Shown here piece after piece: positions 1 to 7,192 of a stretch of DNA of 8,905 bases; position 1 is the stretch's first letter; every line of letters begins with the position of its first letter. The translations under genes and the position numbers were made by a program. The stretch spans positions 1 to 8,905 of the forward strand of contig MHYJ01000097.1 in assembly GCA_001828445.1 (NCBI GenBank), read 5' to 3'. Origin of the DNA: Planctomycetes bacterium RBG_16_43_13 (GTDB taxonomy: Bacteria > Planctomycetota > MHYJ01). A model generated the notes under the pieces. The model saw only the letters and a program-made list of their open reading frames with translations, had not been told where the DNA came from and did no database searches.

Positions 1-239
1 ACGTTGCAAAGAAAGAGCAAATTCCTTGGCAGAGGTTGTATCAATTGGATGACCATATATATTTCTCCCACAGGAGGCATACGGTCTTCGGTAAGATTGC
101 CTGTGAGAAATGTCACGGCGATATGGGGTCTCAGAGTTCTCCGCCACCATCTCCTTTGATGGCTCTATCTATGGATGATTGTATAAATTGTCATTTAGAT
201 AGGAAGGCAAGTGTAGATTGTATCGGATGTCATAAGTGA
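1..239 (+). CDS. Multiheme cytochrome c subunit, QrcA/ActA-like, 5'-truncated by the window
   Basis: Only the C-terminal part is present. The frame is open from base 3, the first complete codon, so the true start lies upstream and the in-frame TTG at 36 is internal. Three CxxCH heme sites are visible: CEKCH (102-116), CINCH (180-194) and CIGCH (219-233). A PWQRLYQL segment precede an FSHRRH segment just before the first heme; from memory this resembles the small multiheme cytochromes of Qrc (QrcA) and alternative complex III (ActA), where such His residues serve as axial heme ligands. In those complexes the subunit sits on the periplasmic face and passes electrons between the iron-sulfur subunits and soluble cytochromes. 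It ends 12 nt before the large-subunit gene, the qrcA-qrcB order. A generic cytochrome c3/c7 subunit is the alternative. The total heme number cannot be known here. Confidence 0.8.
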   Translation, partial: VAKKEQIPWQRLYQLDDHIYFSHRRHTVFGKIACEKCHGDMGSQSSPPPSPLMALSMDDCINCHLDRKASVDCIGCHK

Positions 240-242
240 AAA

Positions 243-246
243 GAGG
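243..246 (+). promoter_or_regulatory. Ribosome binding site of the molybdopterin-fold subunit
   Basis: GAGG lies 5 nt upstream of the ATG at 252, in the 12-nt gap after the preceding stop. It supports that start, which is also where the Tat signal begins. Confidence 0.55.
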
Positions 247-251
247 AATAG

Positions 252-2630
252 ATGGCTATCACGCGTAGGGATTTTATCAAGGGTGCTGTTGCGACGGGCG
301 CCCTTGCGCCAACCCTACTGAACCTGCCTTTCGTAGATGCTGCTCCTACTAATGAATGGGCTTTTGAAAATCATATTCCTTCGGTCTGCACACTTTGTCC
401 TGGGGGATGTGGTATTAAGGTGCGCCAATTCAAAAAGAAGGCAATACGGATATATGGCAATTCTATGCACCCTATAAGTTTAGGTGGGCTCTGCCCAAGA
501 GGCGTTGCAGGTATCCAGACGCTATATAATCCCGACCGTATTAGATATCCTATGACACAAAAGAAAGGGTCAGGCAAATGGGAGAAGATCTCCTGGGATG
601 AGGCGATAAAGATTGTATCAGAAAAGCTTGCAGGAGTTCGTAGTAAGGGAGAACCACACACGTTAGTCGCATTCGCTGGACAGTTGAATGGGCTTATGCG
701 CTCGCTCGCTGAAAAATTCCTTAGGGTATATGGTTCACCTAATTTTATTGATGTTAATCCCACTACCAAACCAGATAATGCTATCTATTTGATGCAGGGT
801 ATAGAATCAGCACCTGCCTATGATATTGCGAAAAGTTCCTATGTGCTATCCCTAAATGGCGACTTCTTAGATAACGGTGCCTCTCCTGTCCATATGATGA
901 AGTCATACGCTGAAATGAGAAGCCGTATCAATAAACAGAGAGGCAAATTAGTGTATGCGGGACCGCGGTTGTCGATTACCGCAGCTAAGGCAGATGAATG
1001 GATACCAATTAAGCCCGGGACTGAAGGGGCGCTTGCACTCGGTATCGCACATTCAATCTTGAAAGAACGACTCTATGCTGAGAATTTTATAAATTCACAT
1101 ACGACGGGTTTTGCAGATTGGGTAGATGAGACAGGCAAAACACACGATGGTTTCAGAACTGTCGTTTTCAGAGATTATAGTCCCATTGCTGTATCAGATA
1201 TTACCGGCGTGCCGCCTGAAATTATTATCAATATGGCGAGAGAACTCACGAGGTTGAAGCCAGCCGTAGTTATTGGAAGTGATGTATCCAGTTTCAACTA
1301 TCAAAGCGTTTATACACGGATGGCTATTCATAGCTTAAATGCACTGGTCGGCAATATAGATACTGCAGGTAGTGTTTTAATTCCACGCCCGTTCCCTTCT
1401 TTCCCTGAAGAGGTGGAGTTAGACCAAACAGCTAAAAACGGGCTGGCTATGCCAAGCATCAAAGAAGATATAAAGAAGAAGCATCCTTTATGTCTCGACG
1501 CATCTAACTTTATTCCACAACGATGCTTAGGAGGTATCCCATACAAACCAAGTATCATATTGCTATTTGAGACAAATCCTGTATACGACAATATTTACGC
1601 GGGAGAATATAAACAACTTTTATCAGAGACCGACTTTGTGGTAAGTTTTTCATCCTTCTTAGATGAAACCACCCAATACGCCGACATAGTTCTTCCGAAT
1701 CACACTTATTTAGAGAGATGGGGTGATTCCCAGAACTTCACAAATGGAGGTGTCCCCGTTTTAGGTTTACAGCAACCGGTTGTTACCCCCTTCTATGATA
1801 CCCGCCATACAGGTGATGTGCTGTTAGAGATAGGGCAAAATTTGGGAGAGAGTTTCCGCAAAATATTCCCCGATATCAGCTTCAAAAAACTTCTGATGGA
1901 TAAATTCAAAAAGGTGTTTGAAAGTTCCAAAGGCAATGTCTTCGGGGTAAAATACGAGGCGGCGTGGACACAACTCTTAGAACGTAGTGGGTGGAAGGCA
2001 TACTCGCATACCTCATTCGATGACTTCTGGCAATCTGTACTCCAGCGAGGAGGATGGTGGGACCCCATTTATTACTATGGGGAGTGGAATAGGGTGTTCA
2101 AAACAGATAGCCGCAAGTTTGAGTTCACACCGCTAATTCTCGGCAGGACTCTGAGTTCTCAGGGGACGAAAGATACGGAGCTACAAAATCTGCCACACTT
2201 TGAACCACTACCATCGCAATCCAGCGAAGTAGAGTATCCTCTTATGCTTAATATATATACTCCGTTAGTTTTCAATCAGGCGATAGATTCAAACGTGCCA
2301 TGGCTCCAAGATATTTCCGGCTCTTATATCAACAGTGGTTGGAACACGTGGGTGGAGGTTAATCCTGAGACCGCAGAACGTCTGAAAATTCATAATGGCG
2401 ATAGAGTAGTCGTAGAATCGCCTAAAGGGAAGATTAGCGCTACAGCGAAAGTATTTAACGGTGTAATGCCTAATGTGGTTAGTTTGCCGTTTGGTATGGG
2501 ACGTAGGGCAAATGGACGGTGGCAGAGAGGCATAGGGGATAATCCTTTAGAAATATTGGATAAAGCAATAGACCAATTAACTGGTGAGACAATATGGAAT
2601 TCAACGCGGGTCAAGATTTATAAAATTTAG
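252..2630 (+). CDS. Tat-exported molybdopterin-oxidoreductase-fold large subunit of a Qrc/ACIII/Psr-like complex
   Basis: The 792-aa protein has the size of PsrA/PhsA/QrcB-type subunits. A twin-arginine signal is clear: TRRDFIK at residues 4-10, then a hydrophobic stretch ending near Ala31. The N-terminal [4Fe-4S] motif is complete, with Cys46, Cys49, Cys53 and Cys81. The C-terminal molybdopterin-dinucleotide-binding fold spans roughly residues 660-792, including the WVEVNPETAERL segment near 700. After GSPN (161-164), where catalytic members carry a Cys, Ser, Sec or Asp ligand to Mo/W, the sequence reads NPTTKPDN, with Thr172/Lys173 in the expected slot. That suggests no standard metal ligand. 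In Qrc and alternative complex III the homologous subunit has no Mo, so an electron-transfer or scaffold role is favoured; a polysulfide/thiosulfate reductase-like catalytic subunit is the alternative. It is followed by its FeS and membrane partners in the order expected for CISM complexes. Confidence 0.9.
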   Translation: MAITRRDFIKGAVATGALAPTLLNLPFVDAAPTNEWAFENHIPSVCTLCPGGCGIKVRQFKKKAIRIYGNSMHPISLGGLCPRGVAGIQTLYNPDRIRYPMTQKKGSGKWEKISWDEAIKIVSEKLAGVRSKGEPHTLVAFAGQLNGLMRSLAEKFLRVYGSPNFIDVNPTTKPDNAIYLMQGIESAPAYDIAKSSYVLSLNGDFLDNGASPVHMMKSYAEMRSRINKQRGKLVYAGPRLSITAAKADEWIPIKPGTEGALALGIAHSILKERLYAENFINSHTTGFADWVDETGKTHDGFRTVVFRDYSPIAVSDITGVPPEIIINMARELTRLKPAVVIGSDVSSFNYQSVYTRMAIHSLNALVGNIDTAGSVLIPRPFPSFPEEVELDQTAKNGLAMPSIKEDIKKKHPLCLDASNFIPQRCLGGIPYKPSIILLFETNPVYDNIYAGEYKQLLSETDFVVSFSSFLDETTQYADIVLPNHTYLERWGDSQNFTNGGVPVLGLQQPVVTPFYDTRHTGDVLLEIGQNLGESFRKIFPDISFKKLLMDKFKKVFESSKGNVFGVKYEAAWTQLLERSGWKAYSHTSFDDFWQSVLQRGGWWDPIYYYGEWNRVFKTDSRKFEFTPLILGRTLSSQGTKDTELQNLPHFEPLPSQSSEVEYPLMLNIYTPLVFNQAIDSNVPWLQDISGSYINSGWNTWVEVNPETAERLKIHNGDRVVVESPKGKISATAKVFNGVMPNVVSLPFGMGRRANGRWQRGIGDNPLEILDKAIDQLTGETIWNSTRVKIYKI

Positions 2631-2634
2631 GGGG
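2629..2634 (+). promoter_or_regulatory. Ribosome binding site overlapping the upstream stop codon
   Basis: AGGGGG begins inside the TAG stop (2628-2630) of the large-subunit gene and lies 7 nt before the ATG at 2642. Terminating ribosomes therefore reach the next start directly, which suggests coupled synthesis of the large and FeS subunits. Confidence 0.6.
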
Positions 2635-2641
2635 TAATAAT

Positions 2642-3331
2642 ATGCCGCGATGGGGAATGGTGATTGACTTAGATAAGTGCACGGCATGCGGTGCTTGTGT
2701 TGTATCTTGTCAATCTGAAAATAATATCCCATATTCGAGCCCAGAGGCAAAGGCACAAGGAAGGTCTATTAGCTGGATGTCCTTGTTACCACATTTTATG
2801 GAGGGTGAATATCCTCATCTAAACTTTAGAGTACTCCCCCGCCCGTGTATGCAGTGCGACAATCCACCCTGTATAAAGGTTTGCCCTGTAAAAGCAACTT
2901 ATCTAAGCAAGGAAGATGGAATAGTAGGACAAATATATGCCCGTTGCATTGGATGTAGATATTGCACAACTGCGTGTCCTTACACAGTTAGATATTTTAA
3001 TTGGTATACACCTCAATGGACAGAGGAAATGAAAAGTTGTCTTAATAAAGATGTCTCTGTTCGGCCGAAAGGTGTTGTAGAAAAATGCACGTTTTGTCAC
3101 CATCGACTTATTCGCGCAAGGGAAAAGGCGAAAGCCGAAGGACGTGAGCTGATGCCAGATGACTATGTCCCTGCCTGTGTAGAGACCTGCCCTGCGGATG
3201 CAATGTACTTTGGGGATTTAGATAACCATAAAAGTATTGTATCAGAGCTTGCCAGAAGCACGAGGGCTTTTCGCCTTATGGAAGAGCTCGGAACAGAACC
3301 AAAGGTAATATATTTAGCGGAGAAGAGATAA
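2642..3331 (+). CDS. Four-cluster [4Fe-4S] ferredoxin-type electron-transfer subunit (QrcC/PsrB/ActB2-like)
   Basis: This 229-aa protein carries 16 cysteines in four ferredoxin-type groups: Cys13/16/19/23, Cys69/72/77/81, Cys102/105/108/112 and Cys149/152/179/183. That pattern is diagnostic of the DMSO-reductase-family small subunit, which wires the large subunit to the membrane anchor or cytochrome. All four sites look complete, so four cubane clusters are predicted. There is no signal peptide, and the protein starts directly with MPRWGMVID. FeS subunits of this family are normally exported already folded with their Tat-bearing partner, here the gene just upstream. In alternative complex III this module is fused to the large subunit; here it is separate, as in Qrc and Psr. 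The CTFCH at 149-153 is a cluster site, not a heme site. It ends 1 nt before the NrfD-type gene. Confidence 0.93.
   Translation: MPRWGMVIDLDKCTACGACVVSCQSENNIPYSSPEAKAQGRSISWMSLLPHFMEGEYPHLNFRVLPRPCMQCDNPPCIKVCPVKATYLSKEDGIVGQIYARCIGCRYCTTACPYTVRYFNWYTPQWTEEMKSCLNKDVSVRPKGVVEKCTFCHHRLIRAREKAKAEGRELMPDDYVPACVETCPADAMYFGDLDNHKSIVSELARSTRAFRLMEELGTEPKVIYLAEKR
3319..3322 (+). promoter_or_regulatory. Ribosome binding site of the NrfD/ActC-like gene
   Basis: GGAG, continuing into a purine-rich AAGAG, lies inside the end of the FeS-subunit gene, 10 nt before the ATG at 3333. It supports that start; only one base separates the two genes. Confidence 0.5.
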
Positions 3332-3332
3332 T

Positions 3333-4697
3333 ATGAAATCAGAGGGTATATCCACAGAACATTTAGGAGAAGATGCTGTCCTATTAGAGCCAATAATAAA
3401 AACAGGTCCTCGTTTCTATATTGCTGTATTTATTTTGTCTGCTATAGTCGGCTGGGGTGTATATGCCTATCTAAATCAATTTGATAAGGGCTTAGGAGTA
3501 ACCGGATTAGGTGTTCCCGTCTACTGGGGGATATATATTACTAACTTCGTCTTTTTCATAGGTATAAGTCACGCAGGCACACTAATCTCAGCAATATTGC
3601 GTATTGCCCAAGCAGAATGGAGGAGGCCTATTACGCGCTCTGCCGAAGTTATTACTGTCCTTGTTCTATTCTTTGGTGTAGGGAATATCCTTATTGATTT
3701 AGGAAGGCCGGATAGGATGTTAAATGTAATCAAGCATGGAAACTTTCGGTCACCGCTTCTATGGGATGTTACGAGCATATCTTTGTATCTTACTGCAAGT
3801 ACTATATACCTCTACATTCCACTAATCCCTGATATTGCCATTATGAGGGATAAACTAACCAAAAGAAAGTGGCTATATCGCACACTTGCGCTTGGTTGGA
3901 CAGGAAGTGAAAAGCAATGGAAGATTCTAAATACATCTATAGCAGTTATGGCAGTATTAGTTATTCCAATAGCGGTATCAGTTCACACAGTTGTGTCCTT
4001 CGTATTTGCTATGACCATACAACCAATGTGGCACAGCGCAATATTTGGTCCATATTTCGTAGTCGGGGCAATCTTTTCAGGTATAGCCGCACTAATTATT
4101 GCAATGGCTGTCATTAGATGGGCGTATAAACTTGAGAATTATATGAAGCCACTTCACTTTAATTACTTAGGTATACTTCTTTTGGTAATGACATTACTTT
4201 GGTTTTATTTTACATTTGCAGAGTATCTAACTACATTTTACGGTGCAGAGCCAATTCATATGAGTGTTTTTTATGCCAAATTTAGTGGCGCGTATGCCCC
4301 ATATTTCTGGAGTATGTTTGCCGCCTGCTTTATTATCCCATTCATTATTCTGTGTAATAGAAAGACGAGAACTATTACAGGAACCGTAATTGCCTCAATC
4401 TCTGTAACTATCGGTATGTGGCTTGAAAGATTTGTAATCGTAGTTCCTACTTTAGCGAATCCTCGTCTTCCTTATGAAAGAGGAATATACACACCAACTT
4501 GGGTAGAATGGTCTATATTTGCTGGTTGCTTGGCATCTTTCATACTCCTATATGTTCTATTCACTAAATTCTTCCCTATTATCTCCATCTGGGAAATCAA
4601 AGAGGGCAGGGAAAAGGCATTACCAGAGGCAGTTGAAAAGATAAAGTCCTATATGCCAGGTCCAGCAAAAAAGGCAATTGAGGAGGTATGCGAATGA
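3333..4697 (+). CDS. NrfD-family integral membrane quinone-interacting subunit, ActC/QrcD-like
   Basis: The 454-aa polytopic protein has about ten hydrophobic helices, centred near residues 35, 75, 110, 150, 210, 250, 285, 325, 355 and 405, within the range of ActC/QrcD/PsrC. The helix-2 motif ISHAGTLISA with His80, the following TRSAE with Glu105, SVHTVVSF with His218 and MWLERF with Glu365/Arg366 all resemble, from memory, conserved segments of ActC in alternative complex III. In that family these polar membrane residues are discussed as quinone-site or proton-path residues. The protein should bind quinone on the periplasmic side of the membrane and dock the FeS subunit encoded just upstream. 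The C-terminus (ISIWEIKE) also matches my memory of the ActC end. The gene ends in a 4-nt ATGA overlap with the tandem-domain cytochrome. I am confident in the NrfD family; assignment to ActC rather than QrcD is less certain. Confidence 0.92.
   Translation: MKSEGISTEHLGEDAVLLEPIIKTGPRFYIAVFILSAIVGWGVYAYLNQFDKGLGVTGLGVPVYWGIYITNFVFFIGISHAGTLISAILRIAQAEWRRPITRSAEVITVLVLFFGVGNILIDLGRPDRMLNVIKHGNFRSPLLWDVTSISLYLTASTIYLYIPLIPDIAIMRDKLTKRKWLYRTLALGWTGSEKQWKILNTSIAVMAVLVIPIAVSVHTVVSFVFAMTIQPMWHSAIFGPYFVVGAIFSGIAALIIAMAVIRWAYKLENYMKPLHFNYLGILLLVMTLLWFYFTFAEYLTTFYGAEPIHMSVFYAKFSGAYAPYFWSMFAACFIIPFIILCNRKTRTITGTVIASISVTIGMWLERFVIVVPTLANPRLPYERGIYTPTWVEWSIFAGCLASFILLYVLFTKFFPIISIWEIKEGREKALPEAVEKIKSYMPGPAKKAIEEVCE
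4681..4686 (+). promoter_or_regulatory. Consensus Shine-Dalgarno that decides the start of the tandem-domain cytochrome
   Basis: AGGAGG lies 7 nt before the ATG at 4694 but only 1 nt before the in-frame ATG at 4688. The spacing favours 4694, which also produces a clean ATGA overlap with the upstream stop. Confidence 0.75.
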
Positions 4698-5887
4698 AAA
4701 GAAACGTTATACTTTTCGCCACATACTTTTTACTACTATGCATAGCAGTATCAATAGCAAACCTTGTTTTCTCCTACTCAGAAGAGCAAGAGTTACAGCT
4801 TCCCGGCGATGCCCAAGAGGGCTGGCAGATATTTTTCACTAAAAATTGCGTAAAGTGTCACTCAGTTTGGGGTGAAGGCGGAACAATTGGCCCTGATTTA
4901 GGACGTTCAAGTTCAGTCCTAACAGCTGGACAGCTCGCCGGAGAGATGTGGAACCACATACCTCGTATGCGCCAAAAAATGGAAGAGGAGGGCATTCAAT
5001 TTACTGACTTGAATTACGAAGAAATGGCGGATATATTTGCTTTTCTATATTTTATACGCTATTTAGGTGAGCCAGGTAATCCAGATAAAGGTAAGACATT
5101 GCTTGAATCAAAAGGATGCGTCAAATGTCACTCAATATTAAACGAGGAAGGAAAAGTGGGCCCTGCTTTAGGTAAATGGGGAAAATATATAAATCCTATT
5201 GTATGGACACAGGTAATGTGGAATCACGCCTTAAAAATGAAAGAGAAACTTAAAGATATCGGAATGGACTGGCCAGAATTTAATGCTCAAGAAATGGCGG
5301 ACTTGATTGCATACATCCGAGGCGTTAGTTCATCTGAAGAAAAGGTATACTTAACCCCAGGAAGTCCTACCAAAGGCAAAAATATATTTGAAGAGAAAAA
5401 TTGTATTAAATGCCATGCCATTCGCGGAAAGGGAAACAATATCGGTCCTGACTTAGCATCACCTAAATCTCCAAAAAACTTTATAGAGTTAACCTCTACA
5501 ATGTGGAACCATCTGCCAAAAATGTTAAAAACTATGGAAGATCTTGGGATTAAAGTTTCTCCACCTACACCTCAGGAGATGGCAGATATTATCTCTTTCT
5601 TATTTGCTATTCAATATATGGACGAACCCGGTAATGCAGAAATTGGCAAAAAGATTTTTTATGAAAAGAATTGCATAAAGTGCCATACGAAAGACGGCTC
5701 AGGAGGAACTGTAGGCCCTGACTTGTCTAAGCTAAAAGGAAAGGCAAGGCCCATTCAGATAGCATATCTGAGGTGGAAAGCAATGCATGGCTCTACAATG
5801 TTGGAAGAGATGACAAGATTAGGTATTCCTTGGCCCTATTTTAAGGGAAATGAGATGGTAGATTTAATGGAGTTTCTTAACAAATGA
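4694..5887 (+). CDS. Membrane-anchored cytochrome c of four tandem monoheme class I domains
   Basis: The protein is 397 aa from the ATG at 4694, preferred over 4688 on Shine-Dalgarno spacing. Residues 5-26 form a single hydrophobic segment, either a signal peptide or, as no clear cleavage site follows, an N-terminal anchor. Four homologous units of 90-95 residues follow, with hemes at Cys52, Cys142, Cys237 and Cys327, each (C)(V/I)KCH then a GP(D/A)L turn. Each unit has a conserved Met 12-13 residues after Trp/Met-rich MWNH sequence context (Met92, Met182, Met277, Met369), the likely sixth heme ligand, and a conserved His four residues before it. His/Met ligation usually gives higher-potential hemes than the bis-His type. 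Its place directly after the ActC-like gene matches where alternative complex III operons carry cytochrome subunits such as ActE, so it may accept electrons from the complex. This partner role is inference. Confidence 0.88.
   Translation: MKRNVILFATYFLLLCIAVSIANLVFSYSEEQELQLPGDAQEGWQIFFTKNCVKCHSVWGEGGTIGPDLGRSSSVLTAGQLAGEMWNHIPRMRQKMEEEGIQFTDLNYEEMADIFAFLYFIRYLGEPGNPDKGKTLLESKGCVKCHSILNEEGKVGPALGKWGKYINPIVWTQVMWNHALKMKEKLKDIGMDWPEFNAQEMADLIAYIRGVSSSEEKVYLTPGSPTKGKNIFEEKNCIKCHAIRGKGNNIGPDLASPKSPKNFIELTSTMWNHLPKMLKTMEDLGIKVSPPTPQEMADIISFLFAIQYMDEPGNAEIGKKIFYEKNCIKCHTKDGSGGTVGPDLSKLKGKARPIQIAYLRWKAMHGSTMLEEMTRLGIPWPYFKGNEMVDLMEFLNK
4805..5884 (+). repeat. Four tandem protein-level repeats (monoheme cytochrome domains)
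   Basis: Units start at about 4805, 5075, 5360 and 5630, taken 14 codons before each heme Cys. Heme-to-heme spacing is 270, 285 and 270 bases. Each unit has K(N/G)C(V/I)KCH, then GP(D/A)L, then a His-x3-Met pair, then EM(A/V)D. Units 1-3 carry MWNH, whereas unit 4 keeps the His and Met but has lost the Trp-Asn. The similarity is clear in protein and diverged in DNA, pointing to old duplications rather than recent slippage. Confidence 0.85.
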
Positions 5888-7173
5888 GAAACATAAAAAG
5901 TTTAGGATTAGCGGCTATATGTATATTTTCATATTCTTTTCTATTCTTATTGAGAGGAATAGCAATACCACAAGAAGAAATTCCGCAACACAAACCAGAA
6001 AAGCCAGAATATCAAAGTTCTAATAACTGCAAGGGATGCCACCCAGGAATTTACAAATATTGGTCGAACTCAATGCATGCCAACAGTATTTCCGACCCCG
6101 TATTCCAAGTGGCTTATGCTAAAGCTATTACAAACTATGGCGTCAAAATAAGAGAGTTCTGTCTTTCCTGCCATAGCCCTACTACAGCTATTACCAAAGA
6201 TTTTGACCTAAAAAATCCCGTCTCTAAGGAAGGTGTTACCTGCGATTTTTGCCACACAGTTACTAATGTCATAGAAGGCAAACCCAAAAATTCATTTGAG
6301 GTTCAGTTAGGAGATACAAAATTTGGACCACTTGATGGCGTAGAACCCATTGGAGGGTTAGAATTTAGGTATTCAGCTCTTCATAAGAGCGCGAAACTCT
6401 GCGCCGGCTGTCATGAACTGGAATCTGAGAACGGTGTTAAGATACTTGGGACATATAGCGAATGGAAAGATAGTCCATATGCCCGGAAAGGCATACAATG
6501 CCAGAACTGTCATATGCCAGAACTCCTTGATGTCCCTGTAGTAAGTCCTACAGTTAAGCCAACATCAAATATGGCTCATGCCCACGAATTTTTAGGTGGG
6601 CATTCTCAAATTAGGTTAGAGAAGGCAGCATCCGTAGCTATGACCACTAAAAGAGAAAAGAATCGAATTTTAGTTGATGTCTACGTTACCAATGAGGAGG
6701 CAGGACATTGCCTACCCACAGGACTTCCTACCCGTAAAGTTGTGTTAACTGTCTCTCTCAAGGATAAGCAAGGGCAGGTAATATCCTCGAAAGAGGTAGT
6801 ATACGAGAAGGTTCTCTCAGATAAGGACGGAAACAACATTACCGCAGTAGAGTGTGCTATGGTAGAACCAGTGGCTCTAAAAAGTGATAATAGGATAAAG
6901 CCCAAGGAAACGCGCCACGAACAATTACAGTTTGAGAATATACAGGAAGGCATTCACTACCTTGTAACGGCTAACCTAAGATATAAGTTTGAGGTTGCAG
7001 TACTTGAGAGAAACGTAATGACTGTGGATATGGCAAATAGTGCTAAAGTGGTTTCTGAAGAAACAAATGGCGGACCTGGTTATGAATGGGCAATACCTTT
7101 AGGAGCATCCTTTTTAATCGTAATTATTTTTATAGCAATATTGGTATATGGCCGTGCTCGTAAGGTTAACTAA
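5884..7173 (+). CDS. Five-heme cytochrome c554-like protein with beta-rich domain and C-terminal membrane helix
   Basis: The 429-aa protein begins with a hydrophobic signal segment (residues 7-23). A heme domain follows with CxxCH at Cys49, Cys93, Cys120, Cys173 and Cys206. The opening heme followed by YKYWSNSMHA, and the CDFCH and CQNCHMP segments, are typical of the cytochrome c554/octaheme-reductase-like superfamily, which transfers electrons in nitrogen and sulfur respirations. Residues about 240-385 have no heme and alternate as beta strands, including a VYVTN...GHCLPTG segment, suggesting an Ig-like domain. A hydrophobic helix near 404-424 followed by RARK makes a C-terminal anchor with the hemes outside. 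It starts in an ATGA overlap with the previous cytochrome, with GGAG 11 nt upstream. I see no sign of a catalytic heme (no CxxCK), so an electron carrier is more likely than an enzyme. The precise partner is unknown. Confidence 0.87.
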   Translation: MRNIKSLGLAAICIFSYSFLFLLRGIAIPQEEIPQHKPEKPEYQSSNNCKGCHPGIYKYWSNSMHANSISDPVFQVAYAKAITNYGVKIREFCLSCHSPTTAITKDFDLKNPVSKEGVTCDFCHTVTNVIEGKPKNSFEVQLGDTKFGPLDGVEPIGGLEFRYSALHKSAKLCAGCHELESENGVKILGTYSEWKDSPYARKGIQCQNCHMPELLDVPVVSPTVKPTSNMAHAHEFLGGHSQIRLEKAASVAMTTKREKNRILVDVYVTNEEAGHCLPTGLPTRKVVLTVSLKDKQGQVISSKEVVYEKVLSDKDGNNITAVECAMVEPVALKSDNRIKPKETRHEQLQFENIQEGIHYLVTANLRYKFEVAVLERNVMTVDMANSAKVVSEETNGGPGYEWAIPLGASFLIVIIFIAILVYGRARKVN

Positions 7174-7178
7174 ACTAT

Positions 7179-7182
7179 GGAG
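7179..7182 (+). promoter_or_regulatory. Ribosome binding site that decides the start of the nonaheme cytochrome
   Basis: GGAG in the short gap after the upstream stop lies 10 nt before the ATG at 7193. The longer in-frame ATG at 7148 would overlap the previous gene by 26 nt and has no comparable site at good spacing, so 7193 (or the adjacent ATG at 7196) is preferred. Confidence 0.6.
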
Positions 7183-7192
7183 AAATGCTACT

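Noticed and set aside
36..239. A complete 67-residue small cytochrome starting at TTG 36
   Set aside because: The frame is open upstream to the window edge and those residues fit the family, and the putative start has no signal peptide. It is a truncated longer gene.
371..2614. Four minus-strand open frames inside the large-subunit gene
   Set aside because: All lie opposite a convincing full-length coding gene and show no domain, signal or motif of their own.
3086..3100. CTFCH in the FeS subunit as a heme c site
   Set aside because: It is Cys149/Cys152 of the fourth ferredoxin-type cluster, paired with Cys179/Cys183, in a protein without a Sec signal. Heme attachment is not expected.
3917..4117. 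66-codon plus-strand frame inside the NrfD-type gene
   Set aside because: It is in another frame of a strongly conserved membrane protein and its translation is a low-complexity Ser/Tyr-rich shadow.
4694..4771. Lipoprotein signal in the tandem cytochrome (LLLC), and likewise Cys in the next two signal segments
   Set aside because: The residues before the Cys are Leu, Ile or Phe rather than Gly/Ala/Ser, so the lipobox is not satisfied.
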